DNA of 64,000 nucleotides from contig JAQISU010000097.1 in NCBI GenBank assembly GCA_029339505.1, forward strand, positions 6,724,001-6,788,000, written 5' to 3'. Made by a program: the position numbers and the translations under genes. Below the pieces are notes generated by a model that worked only from the letters and a program-made list of their open reading frames with translations, searched no databases and was not told the origin of the DNA. The DNA is from Unio delphinus (lineage: Eukaryota > Mollusca > Bivalvia > Unionida > Unionidae). Of the stretch, positions 17,967 to 24,491 are shown one piece after another; the stretch's first letter is position 1; the number at the start of each line of letters is the position of its first letter.

Positions 17967-18407
17967 ATGTATCCTGTGTACCAAGGAGTCACTCGACAAC
18001 GAGGACATGGTTTAGGAGATATGTTTAAATCAGCCTTTCGTTCCGTAGTCCCTGTTTTAAAGCCAATGGTGACACGAGGATTGCACACCTTAAAAGATGC
18101 CGCATTGACTCACGGCAAAGATTTTCTTTACAATGTTCTCATTGACAAACAAAACCCTAAAGAAGCTTTTTTGAGAGCAGGCAAAAATGCCTTGCTTCAA
18201 ACGGGTAAAGAGATTTTGGGTCGACGAGAAAGTCCTATAAATGCTCTGAACGGTACCGAGTCTAACATTCCTACTTCCCTGACGACACAGCAAGGACAAG
18301 GTAGAAAGCGTCGACGAAGACACCCTTTCAAAAGTCTCCGTACCTCTAAAGTTCGAAAGACAAAGAAAAAAAGAACCGCTCGAGACTTAGACATTTTTGA
18401 TTATTAA
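17967..18407 (+). CDS. pVI-like virion protein
   Basis: A 146-residue protein. The N-terminus contains RGHGLGDMFKSAFRSVVPVL, a Gly-rich start followed by an amphipathic helix. Helical repeats with HTLKDAALTHGKDF and AGKNALLQTGKEIL follow, then a polar linker and a strongly basic tail (GRKRRRRHPF, KVRKTKKKR) ending DLDIFDY. This plan matches the adenovirus pVI-like proteins of Polintons. In the family these sit under the capsid shell and help disrupt membranes during entry after protease processing; for this copy that is inferred. Gene order penton, pVI, major capsid is the standard one. Decayed relatives are seen in two host-side fossils. Confidence 0.8.
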   Translation: MYPVYQGVTRQRGHGLGDMFKSAFRSVVPVLKPMVTRGLHTLKDAALTHGKDFLYNVLIDKQNPKEAFLRAGKNALLQTGKEILGRRESPINALNGTESNIPTSLTTQQGQGRKRRRRHPFKSLRTSKVRKTKKKRTARDLDIFDY

Positions 18408-18434
18408 AAGTGAAGAAAAAAACCCTAAAGAAAA

Positions 18435-19775
18435 ATGATGCACCAAGAATCTTGTGCCTGTTCCAAGTCGGAACTGGATCTCTTTGCCATGCCACCCACG
18501 ATGATGACCATGCAAGAAGCCCAATGGGTCGAATTTCATCCCGTCTCCTCTTTGACGGATTCAGCTCCCATCGAGTTTGAAATCAAAGGACAACCCGAAG
18601 ATTACATCGATCTCAATAACAGTTACTTGTATTTGAAAGTGAAAGTAACCAAAACAGACAACACCAATCCAGAAGCCAATGATAGAGTAGCTCCTGTCAA
18701 CAATTTCATGCATTCCTTGTTCAGCGATGTGGATTTGTACATGAATAACAAACTGATCAGCAGTAGCATGGATACTTACCCTTACCGAGCGTACCTCGAA
18801 AATCTCTTGACGTACGGAAAAGAAGCCAAGAACACTCATCTAGATGCTTGCGTGGTATGGAAACCTGACACCGCAGATAAGTTTAACGAGACAGGCTTGC
18901 CCGTACCAGCAGCTGCTGATGGCAGCGTTCCTGCCAATCCTCAGAATGAAGGTTTTAACGACCGTCGAAAGAAAATTTTGCAAGGACGTAGTTTAGAACT
19001 GTTCGATCGTTTGCATTTGGACATGTGGTTTCAAGAGAAGTATTTGCTGAACGGAGTAGATATTCGCTTGAGACTGAATCGAAGTAGTGCTGCTTTCCAT
19101 TTGATGGCTCATGCCAACGAATACAAAACCATTATCCAAGAAGCCAGGTTATACGTGCGTCGTGTGGAAGTGTTACCTAAAGTGGGAAATGACATTAGTC
19201 ACACCTTGAGCAGAACAACAGCCAAATATCCGATACGACGCGTGGAAGTCAAAACGTTCACCATTGCCGCTGGACTCCGATCTAAGATTGAAGATCATCT
19301 GTTCCAAGGACAGTTACCCAAACGTTTATTCATCGGTATCGTCAGCAATGCAGCTCTCAACGGTGCGCACAATATCAATCCTTTCGAGTTTAAGCACTGC
19401 AGAGTATCCAAAATCGAAGTCAGTCGCGATGGCAAAACTTTGTGTACCAGACCCTTCGAACCCGACTTTGGCGAACAGAAGAATTACTTGAGGTCGTACT
19501 TGTCGCTGTACCAAGCCACAGGACAGTTAGGAACCAACACCAGTCACGGTATTTCCTACGACGACTATGCAAGAGGTTACACGTTGTGGGCTTTTGATTT
19601 CACTCCAGACCAAGGCAGCGACGAGGGACATTTCCATCCTATAAAATCTGGGCAACTGCGTGTGGAACTTCAGTTTGAAAGGCCTCTTGAAGAAACGGTG
19701 AATATCATTCTGTATGCTGAATTCGATAATACCATAGAAATCAACAGTTTGAGAGAAGTCATTCTAGACTATTAG
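18435..19775 (+). CDS. MCP: Major capsid protein (double jelly-roll)
   Basis: A 446-residue Polinton-type hexon protein. It has the N-terminal SELDLFAMPPT segment, EFHPVSSLTDSAPIEFEIKG, a strand-rich section with IDLNNSYLYLKVKV, and HSLFSDVDLYMNN (about residue 95). GRSLELFDRLHLDMW comes mid-protein, and the second jelly-roll ends with VELQFERPLEETVN and ILYAEFDNTIEI. Size and landmarks match animal Polinton/adintovirus major capsid proteins, which form trimers paving an icosahedral shell. The frame is fully open. It is flanked by the pVI-like gene and the GCQIDHPSQ gene. An intact capsid gene with intact ATPase, protease and penton implies recent selection on particle formation. Confidence 0.95.
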   Translation: MMHQESCACSKSELDLFAMPPTMMTMQEAQWVEFHPVSSLTDSAPIEFEIKGQPEDYIDLNNSYLYLKVKVTKTDNTNPEANDRVAPVNNFMHSLFSDVDLYMNNKLISSSMDTYPYRAYLENLLTYGKEAKNTHLDACVVWKPDTADKFNETGLPVPAAADGSVPANPQNEGFNDRRKKILQGRSLELFDRLHLDMWFQEKYLLNGVDIRLRLNRSSAAFHLMAHANEYKTIIQEARLYVRRVEVLPKVGNDISHTLSRTTAKYPIRRVEVKTFTIAAGLRSKIEDHLFQGQLPKRLFIGIVSNAALNGAHNINPFEFKHCRVSKIEVSRDGKTLCTRPFEPDFGEQKNYLRSYLSLYQATGQLGTNTSHGISYDDYARGYTLWAFDFTPDQGSDEGHFHPIKSGQLRVELQFERPLEETVNIILYAEFDNTIEINSLREVILDY

Positions 19776-19780
19776 ACATT

Positions 19781-20278
19781 ATGGAAGACCCTTGTCCTTC
19801 TTTGAATAGTGGAGAATCCATGGAATGGGAGGTTACAGAAAAAGCAGATCCCCAAGACCAAAAAGAAGAGGTAGTGATCATACAATCCAGATGGCCAGAA
19901 CAGGAACAACAATTAGTGGCTTGTTTTGCACAACACTTGGAAGATACAATGAGGGACCTGATTAAAAAAGATTGTTATGGATGTCAAATCGATCATCCCA
20001 GTCAAATTCAACACGATAAATGTATGATGATGAGTCAAGAAGAAAAATTGGACAATTATCTGAACGAAGCTTGGAGTCTCATCTCCGAAGAAGCCGTGTT
20101 ACTTCAGTGGTATAAAGGCTTACGTGATCATTCCTCTCCTCCATTGTTTGCTCGAGAAATCGATCGCATCGAAGCTCTCTTGGCCAAAAGTAAAGAGACG
20201 AAGCAAACCATCAGTTACTTGTCAGACCGTTTCAAACAAAAAGTCTGGATTGAATTGATGACTTATCATCACCTGTGA
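19781..20278 (+). CDS. Conserved hypothetical protein with GCxxDHPSQ motif
   Basis: A 165-residue protein starting five bases after the capsid stop. An acidic N-terminus precedes a helical core that contains DCYGCQIDHPSQIQHDKCMM at about residues 66-85. This is a compact Cys/His cluster (C-x2-C, H, H, C) that could bind one zinc. I have seen the GCxxDHPSQxxH-type motif in other invertebrate Polinton proteins of this position, but know no function. The stop lies 38 bp before the protease ATG. Confidence 0.7.
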   Translation: MEDPCPSLNSGESMEWEVTEKADPQDQKEEVVIIQSRWPEQEQQLVACFAQHLEDTMRDLIKKDCYGCQIDHPSQIQHDKCMMMSQEEKLDNYLNEAWSLISEEAVLLQWYKGLRDHSSPPLFAREIDRIEALLAKSKETKQTISYLSDRFKQKVWIELMTYHHL

Positions 20279-20316
20279 AGAAAGGAGAGAAAAAAGACAA
20301 GGCTACACAACAAAAA

Positions 20317-20874
20317 ATGGATACTTGGGAACTTTATTATCTTTTGAACCGTAGTTCGTACACTGCTTCTTGGAATCCTGTGGTGTGTGCTAAAGATGAA
20401 CTACCTCATCGCAAACCTCAAGAGAATCAAGCTTATGTCATCAACACAGATTACAGTCATCTTCCAGGAACTCACTGGGTAGCAGTCTACTTTCCTCAAG
20501 AGGGTTGTGCGGAGTATTTTGATTCGTATGGATTGCCTCCTTTCGAAGATGATATCATTGACTTTATGAGAAGAAATGCCCAGACGACACGATTTAATAA
20601 TGTGAAATTACAAAGCACAGATTCTATGGTGTGTGGACAATATTGTATCTATTATCTGCATCATCGCAGTCTTGGATATTCTTTAGAACATTTAGTGACT
20701 TATTTTGATCGTCATTCGTCTCGAAACGATGACAAAGTAGATCGATGGTTTTGTGACCATTATGGTTATCTGTTGTCTTTAGCTAGGAAACGTAGTGTAC
20801 ATCAATCGCCCAATGACTTCCAACAGTGGAAATCTCAATTTAATTCACAACGTTGTCAACCATGTCAAAGATAA
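20317..20874 (+). CDS. PRO: Adenain-like cysteine protease
   Basis: A 185-residue C5-type protease. The catalytic residues are visible: H53 in GTHWVAVYF, D69 in EYFDSYG, Q108 and C110 in CGQYCIYYL. Length and order match adenovirus protease and its Polinton homologues, which mature the particle by cutting core and pVI-like precursors. The ATG at 20317 is the first in frame. The C-terminus is polar and Cys-containing (RCQPCQR). AATAAA follows 74 bp after the stop. The frame is intact. Confidence 0.94.
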   Translation: MDTWELYYLLNRSSYTASWNPVVCAKDELPHRKPQENQAYVINTDYSHLPGTHWVAVYFPQEGCAEYFDSYGLPPFEDDIIDFMRRNAQTTRFNNVKLQSTDSMVCGQYCIYYLHHRSLGYSLEHLVTYFDRHSSRNDDKVDRWFCDHYGYLLSLARKRSVHQSPNDFQQWKSQFNSQRCQPCQR

Positions 20875-20948
20875 TGTATTAGTGTTATGGAAGAAAAAAA
20901 TGTTTGTTCTTTGAAAAAATTGTGTTTTGTGAGTTGTTTTGTTATTTG

Positions 20949-20954
20949 AATAAA
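20949..20954 (+). terminator. AATAAA polyadenylation signal
   Basis: It lies 74 bp after the protease stop, followed by a T- and GT-rich stretch. This marks the end of the conventional (poly(A)-type) core block; the genes to its right end in histone-type stem-loops. Confidence 0.6.
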
Positions 20955-21083
20955 AATGTTGTGTTTTGAAACCAAATAGTCTGTCATTTGTTTTACATTT
21001 GTATTCATATAAATGTTCTTTGACTTTTCTTTCTATCCCTCACATTAAACTATCTAAACGTTTCAAAAACCCTAAACCGCAGA

Positions 21084-21123
21084 GGGGTGTTTTCCATCAC
21101 GTCCGCGCTTGAACCATATAAAG
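21084..21123 (+). promoter_or_regulatory. Right-end promoter module, copy 1
   Basis: The box GTGTTTTCCATCACGTCCGC, followed by GCTTGAA, is directly followed by CATATAAAG (TATA). A CAGTCTG start-site-like sequence lies about 20 bp later, and the ATG of the first right-end gene is at 21177. Confidence 0.78.
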
Positions 21124-21176
21124 CAGGGGTAGTCTCCAGTCTGACCATCCATTGTTTGACTCATCCTACTACGAAG

Positions 21177-21545
21177 ATGTGCTCAAGACTAGCTAAGCTG
21201 AACGAAGCTTATGTCACTCTGCATCGTATCAGACACAATCTGATACCAAAGCCTGAAGAGATTGAGAATGTAAGAATGTTACAAGTAACGGAAGACCTCA
21301 TAGAAGAACTCTTCAGAGAGGAAATTCAAAAAGAGAAAGAAGAATGGACTGAGAAGTATCGACTTCAAAAGCAGCAGAGAGAACAGAGAGAACAGCATCA
21401 GCAGCAGCAGCAACAGCAACAACATCAGCAGGAACCAGACAGAAGTTTTGTCGACTGTCGTGTGGACACGAAAGAGTTCTCTTTCTCTTTCCGAAGAAGC
21501 AGACCCTATCGTGTAGCCAAACGAGGACGCAATCTTAGACGATAA
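21177..21545 (+). CDS. Right-end coiled-coil protein 1, Gln-rich
   Basis: A 122-residue protein of unknown function. It has helical N-terminal residues (KLNEAYVTLHRIRHN), an acidic helix (EDLIEELFREEIQKEKEEW), a run of Gln/His (about residues 85-100), and a basic C-terminus (RPYRVAKRGRNLRR). The ATG follows the promoter module by the usual distance, and the stop lies 42 nt before a histone-type stem-loop. It is one of three cassettes of the same build in tandem. The Gln/Glu coiled-coil plus basic tail resembles the left-end protein at 4679 in style; sequence homology is not obvious. Confidence 0.7.
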   Translation: MCSRLAKLNEAYVTLHRIRHNLIPKPEEIENVRMLQVTEDLIEELFREEIQKEKEEWTEKYRLQKQQREQREQHQQQQQQQQHQQEPDRSFVDCRVDTKEFSFSFRRSRPYRVAKRGRNLRR

Positions 21546-21587
21546 GAGATTGTCATCCTTCCTCGTACACACAAACACAAAAAAACA

Positions 21588-21603
21588 GCCCTTTTCAGGG
21601 CTA
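21588..21603 (+). terminator. Histone-type 3' stem-loop
   Basis: AGCCCT-TTTC-AGGGCT is a perfect 6-bp stem with a UUUC loop. It is preceded by AAAAAC and followed by ACCCAAT, then CTCGAAAAGAATTAA. This is the closest match in the window to the animal histone consensus flanks. Confidence 0.87.
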
Positions 21604-21674
21604 CCCAATATTCTCGAAAAGAATTAATTATTCAATTTGCTTATGGTATGTGAGGAAGTTAGAAAAAAATTAGA

Positions 21675-21733
21675 AGTGAGTCTATAATCACTGTCTCTTT
21701 TTACTTTTGTTTTGAAGTGCGTCTATAAGCACA
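21675..21733 (+). other. Two small hairpins with the same loop
   Basis: AGTGA-GTCTATAA-TCACT (21675-21692) and GTGC-GTCTATAA-GCAC (21717-21732) share the loop and differ in the stem by a compensating pair. Function unknown. Confidence 0.45.
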
Positions 21734-21783
21734 ACGTATTTTTTCAAAATAACTTGTTCAATGTATAATTTATATGAGTCAAG

Positions 21784-21910
21784 TATAAAAGTGAGGGGTG
21801 TTTTCCATCACGTCCGCGTGTTTTTTTTTTTTTGGTAATGATAGGGATAATGTAAGTTTTTGGATCTAGGGGGTGTTTTCCATCACGTCCGCGCTTGAAT
21901 TATATATAAA
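21784..21910 (+). promoter_or_regulatory. Right-end promoter module, copies 2 and 3
   Basis: TATAAAAG at 21784-21791 precedes a second copy of the box (to 21818) that runs into a T tract and has no TATA after it. A third copy ends near 21898 and is followed by TATATATAAA (21901-21910) and CGTCAGTCTG. An ATG at 21956 opens only 12 codons. The module may start the transcript of the gene at 22540, with a long 5' leader or an intron. Confidence 0.65.
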
Positions 21911-21984
21911 GAAGCACTCGTCAGTCTGCAAAACTAACTAAATTACCTAAGAAATATGGTTTACTTAGAACCCCAAATAGTATA

Positions 21985-22481
21985 TATTAGGTGATCAAAA
22001 CCCAGATCATCAGGCCCAGCAACACAAGGTTGCACATACCAAACTACTACACCAATATACACATCGAACACCCAACACTATAAAACACTGTTGCATAAAC
22101 GTTGTACACTCAAAAGCAGCACAGAGTATATAAATAGGGATAGGATACGTCCAAAGAAGCTGCCCTTGCCAGGCACTTCGCCTCGCCCACAAAAACCTGC
22201 CGCAGCAACTACACGTGCTTAACACGTCCCGAACAACCAACCAGAAACACTATGAATTAATATGAGTGTGTGCTGGAACTATTCCCACTCATATTGTATG
22301 TGGCCCTACAATCACACAGTAGTAGCTCAATAGCTACTCCGATGTGACGGCCCAAGTAAATAGTGTTCCATGAACACATAAACGCCTGCAGGGTGGCGGC
22401 TCCATTCCCACCCTCAGGATAAAGTAAATAACCGTCTTTTGACGGATAAAACAGTGATAAGAGCCCTCGGGACGAATCACT
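21985..22481 (+). ncRNA. Hairpin-rich region, possible structured RNA
   Basis: No open frame of note. In 500 bases there are at least eight local inverted repeats: TGATC/GATCA near 21993; AGGC/GCCT at 22171; ACGTG/CACGT at 22213; AATATGAGTG/CACTCATATT at 22259-22295; AGTAGCT/AGCTACT at 22321; GTGTTC/GAACAC at 22363; CCTG+GGGTGG/CCACCC+CAGG at 22385-22418; CCGTC/GACGG at 22432; AGTGAT/ATCACT at 22453-22481. The GC content is higher than in the neighbouring spacers. TATATAAATAG lies at 22129. It could be a 5' leader, an intron, a small RNA or a SINE-like insertion. I do not recognise the family. Confidence 0.4.
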
Positions 22482-22539
22482 TTAAACGCATAATATCAAT
22501 CAATCAGTCTGGCTACTCATCGTTGGCGCATCAAAGAAG

Positions 22540-23019
22540 ATGAGCAGAGTACAGAAATTAAGAGAACTTCAAATGCATCTGGAGAATGCTAGGCGTCTCC
22601 TGGACGAACTGGCTATGGAGGCCATAGCAGAGCAGGCCAAAATTGAAAAAGAAGAGGAGGAAAGAAAAAAGAAAGAAGAGGAGGAGAAGAAAAACCCCAT
22701 CTTGCCTCACCGCATGATGAGACAGACTAGTGAAGTCAAGCCCATGGTGAGGACACCTTCACCACCAGAACCAGTTCGTCTACTACAGGCGCAACCCCCA
22801 CCGCAACAATCACAGCCTCGACCGCAACAACTTCAGCCGCATCCACGGTTGCGGAATAGAGGCAGAAATGAAGAGACTTTCACTATCCCTCAAACAGAAG
22901 ATTGGGATAGTGAAGCCACTCATTCTCCCTCTGCACTCCCAATCACAAGAGTGAATTGGGAGAATGATTGGAGTAGGAGATGTGTGTGTGGGGCTAGACC
23001 TGGGAGATGCCAGCATTAA
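22540..23019 (+). CDS. Right-end coiled-coil protein 2, Pro/Gln-rich
   Basis: A 159-residue protein of unknown function. The N-terminal coiled coil covers about residues 1-52 (KLRELQMHLENARRLLDEL, then Glu/Lys runs). A Pro/Gln-rich linker (QAQPPPQQSQPRPQQ) follows. The C-terminal third contains EDWDSEATHS and ends in a Cys/Arg-rich tail (RRCVCGARPGRCQH). TCAGTCTGG about 35 bp upstream looks like an initiator. The stop is 27 nt before a histone-type stem-loop. It is the second of three tandem cassettes. Confidence 0.7.
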   Translation: MSRVQKLRELQMHLENARRLLDELAMEAIAEQAKIEKEEEERKKKEEEEKKNPILPHRMMRQTSEVKPMVRTPSPPEPVRLLQAQPPPQQSQPRPQQLQPHPRLRNRGRNEETFTIPQTEDWDSEATHSPSALPITRVNWENDWSRRCVCGARPGRCQH

Positions 23020-23046
23020 CCAGGTGCAATTTGAAGTTTTAAAAAC

Positions 23047-23062
23047 AGCCCTTCTCAGGGCT
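23047..23062 (+). terminator. Histone-type 3' stem-loop
   Basis: AGCCCT-TCTC-AGGGCT is a perfect 6-bp stem with a UCUC loop, preceded by AAAAAC and followed by ACCCAAA and ACAAGAAAAGAAATACTATG. The downstream AAGAAAAGA is close to the histone downstream element. Confidence 0.87.
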
Positions 23063-23154
23063 ACCCAAATAACAAGAAAAGAAATACTATGTCAATTGCC
23101 AATGGGTGAGAGAGAGGAGTAGTATGATTATAAACACTGACTCTATTTAGATGG

Positions 23155-23462
23155 TATATGGTGTAATTTTGGATAGTATATAATAGGGTGTGTTTTGGCT
23201 GCTTCCCCGTGTGTGTGGTTAGTATAGGGTGTGATTTTGGATAGTATATAGTAGGGTGTGTTTTGGCTGCTTCCCCGTGTGTGTGGTTAGTATAGGGTGT
23301 GATTTTGGATAGTATATAATAGGGTGTGTTTTGGCTGCTTCCCCGTGTGTGTGGTTAGTATAGGGTGTGATTTTGGATAGTATATAATAGGGTGTGTTTT
23401 GGCTGCTTCCCCGTGTGTGTGTGGTTAGTATAGGGTGTGATTTTGGATAGTATATAATAGGA
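23155..23462 (+). repeat. 68-bp tandem repeat before the last gene
   Basis: Four full copies and a partial one. Each unit holds GGATAGTATATAATAGGGTG, then TTTTGGCTGCTTCCCCGTG, i.e. a TATA-like core followed by a GC-rich box. The copies are nearly identical, so the expansion is recent. It lies directly upstream of promoter copy 4 and may act as a repeated enhancer or promoter. Confidence 0.85.
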
Positions 23463-23497
23463 TTTGTGAATAGTATCTAATGTGACAAGTGAATGTA

Positions 23498-23537
23498 GGG
23501 GGTGTTTACTTTCACGTCCGTGCTTAAGATATATATA
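23498..23537 (+). promoter_or_regulatory. Right-end promoter module, copy 4
   Basis: A diverged copy of the box, GGTGTTTACTTTCACGTCCG, followed by TGCTTAAGA and TATATATA (23530-23537), 47-54 bp before the ATG at 23584. Confidence 0.72.
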
Positions 23538-23583
23538 CGCAAATCGTCGGTCCTTGGAGCCATTCAATTTTGAACACATCAAG

Positions 23584-24156
23584 ATGAATTTTGAATTATT
23601 TATCCAACTCCGAGACAGCTGGTTTGGGATCCTTGATGCAGAATATCAAGTGGAAAGACTTGAGGAAGAATTTCAGAGTAACCATGGCTTTGTAAGCCAA
23701 CTGAAATTAGCAAGAGATCTATTAGAAGGTATGATAGAGGAAGAAGACCAGAAATTAAGAAGACGTATTAAAAGAAAATATATAAGAATAGGGGACTTGA
23801 AGCAAGCACTTGATCATGTCATCAAAGTCAGGTGTTTTCTAGAAGAAACATTACATCTGATAGAGTGGGAATATGTGAAGTGGGGTCTAGACAGGCTAAA
23901 GAAAGCAGAAGCAATGATGAGAATGGCGATGGAAGAACAGGTGATCCAGATTAAAGAAAACTGGTCTAAGGAGAGAAAGGAAAAAAAGAACAAAAAGAAG
24001 AAAGAGGACTTTGATCTACTCAATCTAAGATGGATGAGAGTTCAGGAAAAGTTTAGAGCTATGGGACATCCTGACTGGATTCCCGAAGAAGAAAAGAAGA
24101 AGAAAACAGGAATCATTGGTAAAATCAAAAGGTGGTGGAACAATGGCAGAAAATAA
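23584..24156 (+). CDS. Right-end coiled-coil protein 3, basic tail
   Basis: A 190-residue, mostly helical protein of unknown function. Heptad-like Leu/Glu patterns run through residues about 15-110 (EYQVERLEEEFQ, LARDLLEGMIEEED). A Lys-rich stretch follows (ERKEKKNKKKKEDF), and it ends in an amphipathic cationic tail, GIIGKIKRWWNNGRK, which could bind membrane or nucleic acid. The ATG fits the promoter module. The stop is 20 nt before a histone-type stem-loop that overlaps the inner edge of the right inverted repeat, so the transcript ends inside the repeat, as at the left end. Confidence 0.72.
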   Translation: MNFELFIQLRDSWFGILDAEYQVERLEEEFQSNHGFVSQLKLARDLLEGMIEEEDQKLRRRIKRKYIRIGDLKQALDHVIKVRCFLEETLHLIEWEYVKWGLDRLKKAEAMMRMAMEEQVIQIKENWSKERKEKKNKKKKEDFDLLNLRWMRVQEKFRAMGHPDWIPEEEKKKKTGIIGKIKRWWNNGRK

Positions 24157-24176
24157 ATGAAGAAGAAGTATCCAAA

Positions 24177-24192
24177 GGCTCTTTTCAGGGCC
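24177..24192 (+). terminator. Histone-type 3' stem-loop at the right repeat
   Basis: GGCTCT-TTTC-AGGGCC (one G-U pair) is preceded by CCAAA, exactly as in animal histone mRNAs, and followed by ACTCATAAGT and CTCGAAAAGATAG. Confidence 0.85.
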
Positions 24193-24485
24193 ACTCATAA
24201 GTCTCGAAAAGATAGTAGCTTTCATTGCCACCCTTTTTTTCCCTTGTCCCTCTACAGTCCCCTATACCCATCATATTCCCATGTTATATTTCCCTTGAGG
24301 CTATATAGTCCCACTATGTTAAATTTCCCTTGACGCTATAGTATCCCAAGCTGTTTTGAGGCTATAGTACACTAAGCTGTTTTTGACTGGATTTTCCCTT
24401 GAGGCTATAAATCTTGAGGCTATAGTATCCCAAGCACTTTTTGACTGGATTTTCCATTGAGGCTACGGTATCCCCTATTACTACT
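24181..24485 (-). repeat. Right terminal inverted repeat (305 bp)
   Basis: Reverse complement of 3891-4195 with one difference. It carries the same degenerate internal iterations of the ACTATAGCCTCAAG block. Confidence 0.97.
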
Positions 24486-24491
24486 CTTGTG
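24486..24491. repeat. Right target-site duplication CTTGTG
   Basis: Identical to 3885-3890. Confidence 0.95.

Larger units (their letters stand above)
3891..24485. mobile_element. Complete Polinton/Maverick element
   Basis: A 20,595-bp self-synthesising DNA transposon related to adintoviruses. It starts with AGTAGTAATAGGGG and ends with the reverse complement. The terminal inverted repeats are 305 bp with one mismatch, and a 6-bp duplication flanks the element. It encodes polymerase B, retroviral-type integrase, packaging ATPase, adenain-like protease, and major and minor capsid proteins. This is the full diagnostic set for Polintons that can, in principle, form particles. The near-identical ends point to a recent insertion. 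The only obvious lesion in a core gene is an in-frame stop in the polymerase. The element is visibly less AT-rich than the surrounding host DNA and contains none of the host microsatellites. Confidence 0.98.

Noticed and set aside
21279..21608. 109-codon minus-strand frame under the right-end gene
   Set aside because: A Leu run that is the complement of the Gln codons of the plus-strand gene.
21956..21994. 12-codon frame after promoter copy 3 as a gene
   Set aside because: Too short; better explained as an upstream ATG or first exon in the leader of the gene at 22540.
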